Source: Actinomycetota bacterium
GTDB taxonomy: Bacteria; Actinomycetota; Thermoleophilia; Solirubrobacterales; Solirubrobacteraceae
Length of the DNA stretch: 5,267 nucleotides
Assembly (NCBI GenBank): GCA_009699565.1
Contig: WLNX01000134.1
Coordinates: 1-5,267, forward strand
Direction of reading: 5' to 3'
Shown: piece by piece, positions 1 through 4,614 of the stretch
Layout: every line of letters begins with the position of its first letter
How positions within the stretch are numbered: the first letter of the stretch is position 1
The notes under the pieces: model-generated
The model's database searches: none
What the model saw: only the letters and a program-made list of their open reading frames with translations
What the model was told of the DNA's origin: nothing
Position numbers and translations under genes: made by a program

Positions 1-179
1 GCCGGCTTGCCAAGGCGAAGCGCTTCACCAGCTCGTCGCGCAGATCTTCCGGTTCGACGATCGCGTCGATAATTAGCTCGGAGGCAAGGTGCAGCAGGTT
101 GATGTCGGCTGCGTACTCTTCGCGCAGCTCGGCGGTAACGCGCTCACGCTCGGCCTCGTCTTCGATTGCCTGAAGTCGG
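1..179. repeat. Direct repeat, left copy (179 bp, 13 mismatches to right copy)
   Basis: It aligns without gaps to 3093-3271 (constant offset 3092). Mismatches fall at 35, 100, 119, 122, 131, 137, 143, 146, 149, 155, 158, 161 and 176, giving about 93% identity. Positions 36-99 are an exact 64-bp match. The repeat may extend beyond the left edge, because the match is already perfect at base 1. Confidence 0.93.
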
Positions 180-180
180 A
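1..180 (-). pseudogene. Truncated 3' fragment of a second acyl-CoA carboxylase beta-subunit gene
   Basis: On the minus strand this segment translates to about 60 residues, from R-L-Q-A-I-E-D-E through E-L-V-K-R-F-A-L-A-S-R. They match residues about 435-493 of the intact carboxyltransferase at 3046-4572, with three conservative changes (two D/E, one N/D). The stop codon lies beyond the left edge. On the 5' side homology ends at about 179, where unrelated sequence reading the other way begins, so the catalytic N- and C-terminal domains are missing and the fragment cannot be functional. Nearly all nucleotide differences from the intact copy are synonymous, so it derives from a gene that was under selection, not from a drifting recent duplicate. 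Either it is the remnant left by a recombination event, or the left edge of the contig is chimeric. Confidence 0.85.
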
Positions 181-291
181 ATTTCAAGCGGCCCGCACCT
201 TGAGATCGGTTTCTCCGACGCGGCCGGCACCCCGGCGGGCGGCACCGCTGGCTCGATGATGTCCTTGCTGCGCGGCGCTTACGGCGGTTAG
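178..291 (+). pseudogene. C-terminal remnant of an M23-type (LytM-like) metallopeptidase
   Basis: Read on the plus strand, codons from 178 to the TAG at 289-291 give about 37 residues: G-I-S-S-G-P-H-L-E-I-G-F-S-D, then a Gly/Ala/Thr-rich stretch and a tail ending S-L-L-R-G-A-Y-G-G. The S-x-G-P-H-L-x-x-G pattern resembles the last catalytic motif of M23 peptidoglycan endopeptidases (usually G-P-H-L-H), and a short tail after it is usual for the family. The second His, a zinc ligand in LytM, is Glu here; I recall this variant in some actinobacterial and phage-type members, so it need not be an inactivating mutation. The rest of the protein, including the first zinc motif, is absent: upstream in this frame is the antisense of the carboxylase fragment, with a stop at 136-138 and no ATG. 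The assignment rests on one short motif. Confidence 0.55.
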
Positions 292-345
292 CTGGGGTGA
301 AGAGGTAAGGCAGGTTCTGGGGGAGACCAAACTGACAGATCCGCA

Positions 346-375
346 TTCACAACTTCAGAGTGGTACAGTTGTGAA
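346..375. promoter_or_regulatory. Probable ArsR operator: perfect 9-12-9 inverted repeat
   Basis: TTCACAACT at 346-354 is the exact reverse complement of AGTTGTGAA at 367-375, separated by 12 bp. The right arm ends at the base before the ATG of the ArsR-family gene. ArsR/SmtB dimers bind imperfect dyads with TTCA...TGAA-like outer ends over their own promoters, and this one covers the putative -10 box and start point. Repressor binding would block transcription of the whole operon, the classic autoregulated layout. The dyad is seen directly; its use by this regulator is inferred. Confidence 0.75.
361..369 (+). promoter_or_regulatory. Putative extended -10 box for a leaderless operon transcript
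   Basis: TGG followed by TACAGT (364-369) matches the TGn-TAnnnT form of an extended -10 element, which can work without a strong -35. Six bases separate it from position 376, so the expected start point is the A of the ArsR ATG. That would give a leaderless mRNA, common in actinobacteria, and would explain the missing Shine-Dalgarno. The hexamer overlaps the inner edge of the operator's right arm. Confidence 0.5.
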
Positions 376-717
376 ATGGATTTCCCACACCCCCTCCCCG
401 AACCACTCGTTGACCTGATTGCTGAACGCTTCCGCGTTATCGGCGAGCCGATGCGAATTCGCTTGCTCGACGCGCTTCGTGACGGCGACGCAACCGTCGG
501 CGAGCTGACCGAAAGGCTTGGCGCTACTCAGCAGAACGTCTCCAAGCACCTCGGCGTGCTTCATCGCGCAGGCATCGTCGGCCGCGAGCGCCAAGGCACG
601 TCGGCGATCTACTCGATCAGCGACGACTCCGTCTTCGATCTTTGCGAGCAGGTTTGCGGCGGGCTACGCAAGCAGGCAGGCGAACGCGATCAAATTCTTA
701 GCGCGGTGGCGTCATGA
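376..717 (+). CDS. ArsR/SmtB-family winged-helix transcriptional repressor
   Basis: This 113-residue protein has the usual length of the ArsR/SmtB family: small dimeric cytoplasmic repressors that leave DNA on binding a metal, metalloid or thiol-reactive signal. Residues 12-35 form the first helices, with the family's R-x-x-x-I-G-E-P-M-R-I-R-L-L motif. Residues 39-66 are the helix-turn-helix, with recognition helix T-Q-Q-N-V-S-K-H-L-G-V-L, and 68-82 are the beta wing. A C90-x3-C94 pair lies in the last helix and could be a thiol or metal site. There is no Cys in helix 2, so this is not the sulfide-sensing BigR arrangement; the typical N-terminal metal motif is also missing. ATG 376 is chosen because the full fold starts there and the dyad and -10 box sit directly upstream. 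The stop overlaps the next start as ATGA (714-717), implying translational coupling. The ligand cannot be named. Confidence 0.93.
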   Translation: MDFPHPLPEPLVDLIAERFRVIGEPMRIRLLDALRDGDATVGELTERLGATQQNVSKHLGVLHRAGIVGRERQGTSAIYSISDDSVFDLCEQVCGGLRKQAGERDQILSAVAS

Positions 718-938
718 ACTCCAAGTGGCCGCTTGAGCGGGTCCTCTTTGCAATGGCTGGGACGATGACGCTGCTCAGCGCCTTGCTCGTTCTGCTCGTC
801 TCGCCATGGTTCTTACTGTTGACGGCGCTCGTTGGCATCAATCAATGGATGTATGTCGCATTCGGCGCCTGCCCGGCGTCGCTCATTCTGGGCCGAGCCT
901 GCGGGCTGCGCTCCAACACCGCAGGACAAGGGAGCTGA
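714..938 (+). CDS. DUF2892 (YgaP-like transmembrane domain) small membrane protein
   Basis: This 74-residue protein has two close hydrophobic segments (about 8-28 and 30-50) forming a helical hairpin in the cytoplasmic membrane. The pattern E-R-V-L near the start, L-V-S-P-W-F-L-L-L-T-A-L-V-G in the middle, then F-G-A-C-P-A-S-L-I-L, is that of DUF2892, the membrane part of the rhodanese YgaP. No rhodanese domain is present, so sulfurtransferase activity is not expected. The biochemical role of stand-alone DUF2892 proteins is not established. The start overlaps the ArsR stop by four bases and the gene ends 2 bp before the transporter, so it is the middle gene of a three-gene operon. An ArsR gene next to DUF2892 recalls the ygaV-ygaP pair of E. 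coli. C53 (of C-P) and C63 are the only Cys residues. Confidence 0.82.
   Translation: MNSKWPLERVLFAMAGTMTLLSALLVLLVSPWFLLLTALVGINQWMYVAFGACPASLILGRACGLRSNTAGQGS
928..934 (+). promoter_or_regulatory. Shine-Dalgarno that fixes the MMPL start
   Basis: AAGGGAG ends 6 bases before the ATG at 941, inside the last codons of the DUF2892 gene. It is the clearest ribosome site in the operon and supports 941, not the in-frame ATG at 806, as the transporter start. Confidence 0.7.
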
Positions 939-940
939 AA

Positions 941-3049
941 ATGAACGCAAAGTACGGACCGCTCGGCCGACTCGGTCGCTACACCGCCACGCACTTCAAG
1001 CTCGTTGTAATCGCATGGGTTGTCGTTGCAGTCGCCTTCGGCATCTTTGCGCCGCGCGTTGAGACCGCGCTCTCCGGAGCCGGCTGGGAAGCGACCGGCT
1101 CCGAATCGGTTGCCGCCCGCCAAGCGATCGACAAGAACTTCAACGGACTCTCGTCAAGCGCGCTGATGGTCGTTGTTCACTCCAACCAAGCGACCATCAA
1201 TGACCCCGCTTTCGAGGCCGCGATCGCGAAGTCGAGCAACATTCTCGCCGCCGACCCGAACGTCACGAAGGTAGTCGCGCCGCAGCCGGGAACGTCAATC
1301 TCGCGCGATCGCCACACCGCCGTGATTCAAGCCGGCGCGGGAGCTGACTCAAACACAATGGTTCGATCGGCCGATGAGTTGAAGACGAGCTTGACCGCCG
1401 CTGAGGCCGGGGGTGTGACTGTCTCGCTCACGGGCGCTAGCGGCATGTGGTCCGACTTCAATAAAGCTAACCGCTCGGCAATGATGAAGAGCGAGCTGAT
1501 CTCTTGGCCGGTCACGCTGATCATCTTGCTGTTCGCCTTTGGCTCGCTGGTCGCCGCGGGCCTTCCGCTGATGCTTACGATCCTCGGCCTCGTTGCCTCT
1601 GCGGGCTCGCTCTACCTGGGCACGCAGGTGCTCGACATCTCAATTTGGGCGATGAACTTCGCGCTGATGTTCGCGCTCGCGCTCGGCATCGATTACGCGC
1701 TCTTCATCGTGATGCGCTTCCGCGGTGCCCTCTTCGGCTCGCACCTTTCGGCAGAAGATGCTGTCGCTGAGACGATGGACACAGCTGGCAAAGCAGTCCT
1801 CTTCAGCGGCGTTACGGTGCTGATCTCGCTAACGGCGGTGATGCTCGTTCCCTCGCCAGCCTTCCGCTCGATGGCACTGGGAATCATGGTCTCGGTCGCA
1901 TTCATCCTCGCCGCCACACTGACACTTCTGCCAGCAGTACTAGGCAAGCTTGGGCCGCGGGTCGACAAGCTGGCGCTGCCTTGGGTTCACTCCGGAGAGC
2001 ACCGCTCAGCGCGCTTCGCGGCATGGGCCGAGCGGCTCTGGAAGCGTCCGCTGGCCTACGGCGCCGTGGCGCTGATCATCTTGGTCGCGCTGACGATCCC
2101 GGTCTTCTCGCTCAATACGGGAATGCCGTCGATCAAGGTCGTTCCCGCGGGCGACGGATCGCGCGTTGGGTACACGCAGGTGCAGGACGCCTTCGGGCCA
2201 GGCGCCCCGGGAGCGCTACAGATCGTCACTTCGCAAGGCGATGCCGCTGCGGCCGGTGCCCTCGCCAAATCTGACCGGGGTGTTGCGGCCGTTATGGCGC
2301 CGGTCTCCGGCGGTTCAGGGATGGCGCTAATTCAAGTGATCCCCGCCAATGATCCCTCCAACCAGGCCGTTGGCGCGACCGTTGATCGGCTCAGGGCTTC
2401 ACTGCCCGCAGGCTCAATGGTCGGGGGCGCGGTCGCCGAAAACCATGACCTCGAAGCACTGCTTTCGGCTAAGACGCCGCTCGTGATCGGCGTGATTATG
2501 GTGCTCGGGTTCCTGCTGCTGCTCGTCGCGCTACAAGCGCCGATCATTGCCGCGGTCGGTGTGTTGATCAGTCTGCTGGCTACGGGCGCCGCGTTCGGCG
2601 CGGCGAAGCTGATCTTCCAAGACGGAACCGGCAGTAGCCTGCTCGGCTTCGAGCCGCAAGGCTTCCTCGACGCATGGGGGCCTGTTTTCTTCTTCGCGAT
2701 GATCTTCGCGATATCCATGGACTACACCGTCTTCCTGCTCTCCTCGGCGAAGGAGCACTGGGATCACTCGCACGATCCACATGAAGCGATGGTCGGTGGC
2801 CTCGCTCATTCAGGCCGCGTGATCTTCGCGGCAGCGGGCGTGATGGTTGCCGTCTTCTTCACCTTCGCGCTCTCCGGGCCGCTGCCGCCAAAGGAGATGG
2901 GGATCATTCTCGGCGTCGCCGTGCTGCTCGACGCCTTCCTCGTCCGGCTCGTCTTGCTGCCGGTGATTCTCAGGCTGCTAGGCAAGTGGGCTTGGTGGCT
3001 GCCTTCGCCGCTGCGGAAAGTTCTGCCCGACGTACGCTTCGGCCACTAA
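941..3049 (+). CDS. MMPL-family RND-type membrane transporter
   Basis: This 702-residue inner-membrane protein exports hydrophobic or lipidic substrates, driven by the proton gradient, by analogy with MmpL/YdfJ-like members of the RND superfamily. Two homologous halves are visible. TM1 is at about 20-37, an extracytoplasmic domain at 38-186, and TM2-TM6 at about 187-335; then TM7 at 370-391, a second outer domain at 392-511, and TM8-TM12 at about 513-680. Both Asp-Tyr proton-relay pairs are intact: D251-Y252 in G-I-D-Y-A-L-F (TM4) and D594-Y595 in S-M-D-Y-T-V-F (TM10). The protein ends soon after TM12 and lacks the long cytoplasmic tail of MmpL3, so it belongs to the ~700-residue actinobacterial type. 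ATG 941 is chosen for its Shine-Dalgarno and because the 45 codons after ATG 806 overlap DUF2892 and read as unrelated, Arg-rich sequence. Expression should follow the ArsR repressor. The substrate is unknown. Confidence 0.95.
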   Translation: MNAKYGPLGRLGRYTATHFKLVVIAWVVVAVAFGIFAPRVETALSGAGWEATGSESVAARQAIDKNFNGLSSSALMVVVHSNQATINDPAFEAAIAKSSNILAADPNVTKVVAPQPGTSISRDRHTAVIQAGAGADSNTMVRSADELKTSLTAAEAGGVTVSLTGASGMWSDFNKANRSAMMKSELISWPVTLIILLFAFGSLVAAGLPLMLTILGLVASAGSLYLGTQVLDISIWAMNFALMFALALGIDYALFIVMRFRGALFGSHLSAEDAVAETMDTAGKAVLFSGVTVLISLTAVMLVPSPAFRSMALGIMVSVAFILAATLTLLPAVLGKLGPRVDKLALPWVHSGEHRSARFAAWAERLWKRPLAYGAVALIILVALTIPVFSLNTGMPSIKVVPAGDGSRVGYTQVQDAFGPGAPGALQIVTSQGDAAAAGALAKSDRGVAAVMAPVSGGSGMALIQVIPANDPSNQAVGATVDRLRASLPAGSMVGGAVAENHDLEALLSAKTPLVIGVIMVLGFLLLLVALQAPIIAAVGVLISLLATGAAFGAAKLIFQDGTGSSLLGFEPQGFLDAWGPVFFFAMIFAISMDYTVFLLSSAKEHWDHSHDPHEAMVGGLAHSGRVIFAAAGVMVAVFFTFALSGPLPPKEMGIILGVAVLLDAFLVRLVLLPVILRLLGKWAWWLPSPLRKVLPDVRFGH

Positions 3050-4572
3050 ACCGGGCGAACGCTGCCGCGGCGGGGCGTGCGCTCGCGGCGCCGCCGGCTT
3101 GCCAAGGCGAAGCGCTTCACCAGCTCTTCGCGCAGATCTTCCGGTTCGACGATCGCGTCGATAATTAGCTCGGAGGCAAGGTGCAGCAGGTCGATGTCGG
3201 CTGCGTACTCCTCTCGCAGCTCTGCGGTCACGCGTTCGCGTTCGGCGTCATCCTCGATTGCCTGAAGCCGGTTCAAGTGGACGGCGTTTACGGCGGCCTG
3301 CGGGCCCATCACGGCGATCGACGCGCCCGGCAGCGCCAGCACGCCGTCCGGTTCGAACGCCGGGCCGGCCATCGCGTAAAGGCCGGCGCCGTAAGCCTTG
3401 CGCACGATCACTGAGATCTTCGGAACTGTCGCTTCGCTCAAGGCGGCGATCATCTTCGCCCCGTGGCGGATGATCCCCTGGCGCTCAACTGCAGTTCCGA
3501 TCATGAAGCCGGGCACGTCGGCTAGGAAGAGAATCGGCAGACCGAAGGCGTTGCATAGCGAGATGTGGCGCGCAGCTTTGTCGGCCGAGTCCACAAAGAG
3601 GACGCCGCCCTTGACCTTCGGCTGGTTGGCAACGATCCCGATCGGCTCGCCGTTCAGGCGCGCAAAGCCGACGACCAGCTCTTTCGCCCAGCGGGCGTGA
3701 AGTTCAAAGAAGCTGCCCTCGTCGATCACGCCGTCGATCACCACGCGCATGTCGAACTGCTGGTTCTCGTCGGCTGGGATCTGATCGTTCGTGAGTGCGC
3801 TCGCGGCGTCAGATGGCGCGGCGAGCGCCGCCGGCTCGTCGAAGCTGGTCGGCAGGTAGGAGAGGTGGCGCTGCGCTGCGGCGATCCCCTCCTCGTCATC
3901 GGCAACGAGGATGTGGCCGCAGCCGGAGACGCCGGTGTGCATCTTTGCGCCGCCCATCTCTTCCAGAGTTACCTGCTCACCGATCACCATCTCCGCCATC
4001 CGCGGTGAGCCCAGATACATCGAGGCGTTTCCGTCGCGCATGATCACGACATCGCAGAAGGCCGGGATGTAGGCACCTCCTGCGGCGCTCGGGCCAAACA
4101 GCACGCAGACCTGCGGCACCACGCCGGAGAGCTCAACCTGGTTGAAGAAGATTCGCCCGGCGCCGCGGCGGCCGGGGAACATCTTGACCTGGTCGGTGAT
4201 CCGAGCACCGGCGGAGTCAACGAGGTAGACGATCGGTATCCGCCGCTCGAGCGCCCGCTCCTGGATCCGCAGGATCTTTTCGACCGTCTTTGCGCCCCAC
4301 GAACCGGCCTTCACCGTTGGGTCGTTGGCCATCACTGCGACTGGGCGACCGGCGACGGTGCCCACACCGGTCACTACCCCGTCAGCGCCAAGGCCGTCCT
4401 CTTGCCAGTTGGCGAGCAGCCCTTCCTCCGCGAATGAGCCTTCATCGAGCAGCAGCGCAACTCGTTCGCGAACCGGCAGGCGGCCCTGCTCGAGGGCCTT
4501 CTCGCGGTGGCGCTCGGTGCCGCCCGCTAGTGCTCGCGAGGCAGCGTCTTCGAAGGCATCCGGATTACTCAT
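3046..4572 (-). CDS. Acyl-CoA carboxylase, carboxyltransferase (beta) subunit
   Basis: This 508-residue cytoplasmic protein moves the carboxyl group from carboxybiotin to an acyl-CoA (propionyl-, acetyl- or methylcrotonyl-CoA class). It pairs with a biotin-carboxylase/carrier alpha subunit that is not in this window. Two crotonase-like domains lie in one chain: N-domain about 10-255, with oxyanion-hole motif G-P-S-A-A-G-G-A-Y-I-P (160-170) and Y-L-G-S-P-R-M (186-192); C-domain about 270-490, with D-V-P-G-F-M-I-G-T (352-360), I-I-R-H-G-A-K (367-373) and R-K-A-Y-G-A-G (391-397). Length is normal, and the basic tail ending G-S-V-R-P-V looks native. There is no zinc ribbon, so it is not housekeeping AccD. 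The ATG at 4570-4572 has a GGTGAG-like ribosome site just upstream. Substrate is not settled: the N-domain motif looks like the YqjD-type group, between PccB and MCC-beta. The stop overlaps the convergent transporter's stop, and the 3' end is duplicated at 1-179. Confidence 0.95.
   Translation of the reverse strand: MSNPDAFEDAASRALAGGTERHREKALEQGRLPVRERVALLLDEGSFAEEGLLANWQEDGLGADGVVTGVGTVAGRPVAVMANDPTVKAGSWGAKTVEKILRIQERALERRIPIVYLVDSAGARITDQVKMFPGRRGAGRIFFNQVELSGVVPQVCVLFGPSAAGGAYIPAFCDVVIMRDGNASMYLGSPRMAEMVIGEQVTLEEMGGAKMHTGVSGCGHILVADDEEGIAAAQRHLSYLPTSFDEPAALAAPSDAASALTNDQIPADENQQFDMRVVIDGVIDEGSFFELHARWAKELVVGFARLNGEPIGIVANQPKVKGGVLFVDSADKAARHISLCNAFGLPILFLADVPGFMIGTAVERQGIIRHGAKMIAALSEATVPKISVIVRKAYGAGLYAMAGPAFEPDGVLALPGASIAVMGPQAAVNAVHLNRLQAIEDDAERERVTAELREEYAADIDLLHLASELIIDAIVEPEDLREELVKRFALASRRRRERTPRRGSVRPV
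3093..3271. repeat. Direct repeat, right copy (inside the intact carboxylase gene)
   Basis: This is the partner of 1-179, covering codons for about residues 434-493 of the intact carboxyltransferase. Beyond 3271 this copy continues as normal carboxylase sequence, while the left copy switches to peptidase sequence. Recombination between the copies would excise a 3092-bp circle carrying the whole arsR-DUF2892-MMPL operon and leave one intact carboxylase gene. Confidence 0.93.
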
Positions 4573-4614
4573 CGCCGCTCACCCTATCGCCGCCCGGGGG
4601 AGCACCGCGGCCGA
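4573..4614. other. 42-bp gap between the GGDEF gene and the carboxylase gene
   Basis: This short GC-rich gap separates the GGDEF stop from the carboxylase start on the minus strand. It holds the carboxylase ribosome site (GGTGAG on the minus strand, about 4579-4584). I see no U-tract hairpin or recognisable promoter, so read-through from the upstream gene is plausible. Confidence 0.5.

Larger units (their letters stand above)
292..375. promoter_or_regulatory. Spacer carrying the promoter region of the arsR-DUF2892-MMPL operon
   Basis: These 84 bp lie between the M23 remnant's stop and the ArsR start. The left part (292-345) has no convincing hairpin, so no terminator is called for the peptidase remnant. 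The right part holds the operator and -10 box listed separately. No Shine-Dalgarno-like purine run lies in the 5-12 bases before the ATG at 376. A CTGACA hexamer at 332-337 resembles a -35 box but is 26 bp from the proposed -10, too far to pair with it. Confidence 0.55.

Noticed and set aside
806..940. Longer start for the transporter at ATG 806 (45 extra residues)
   Set aside because: The extra residues overlap the DUF2892 gene in another frame, are Arg-rich and unlike an MMPL N-terminus. A good Shine-Dalgarno precedes ATG 941 instead.
2332..2718. Minus-strand 128-codon frame within the transporter gene
   Set aside because: It lies opposite a strongly supported MMPL coding region, shows no motif of its own and reads as low-information Ala/Ser/Pro sequence.
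376..3049. Arsenic-resistance operon
   Set aside because: Only the regulator belongs to the ArsR family. There is no arsenate reductase, ArsB/Acr3 pump or ArsM, so the name of the family says nothing about the ligand here.
3050..3092. GC-rich hairpin as a terminator between the convergent genes
   Set aside because: Short palindromes such as CGGCGCCG occur, but there is no U-tract on either strand and the bases encode the carboxylase's native-looking C-terminus.
1..3271. Insertion sequence or transposon bounded by the direct repeats
   Set aside because: There is no transposase or integrase, and the repeats are 179 bp of carboxylase coding sequence, not short target duplications or terminal inverted repeats.
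3046..4572. Housekeeping acetyl-CoA carboxylase AccD
   Set aside because: AccD is shorter, carries an N-terminal four-Cys zinc ribbon and pairs with AccA. This chain has both crotonase-like domains and no zinc ribbon.
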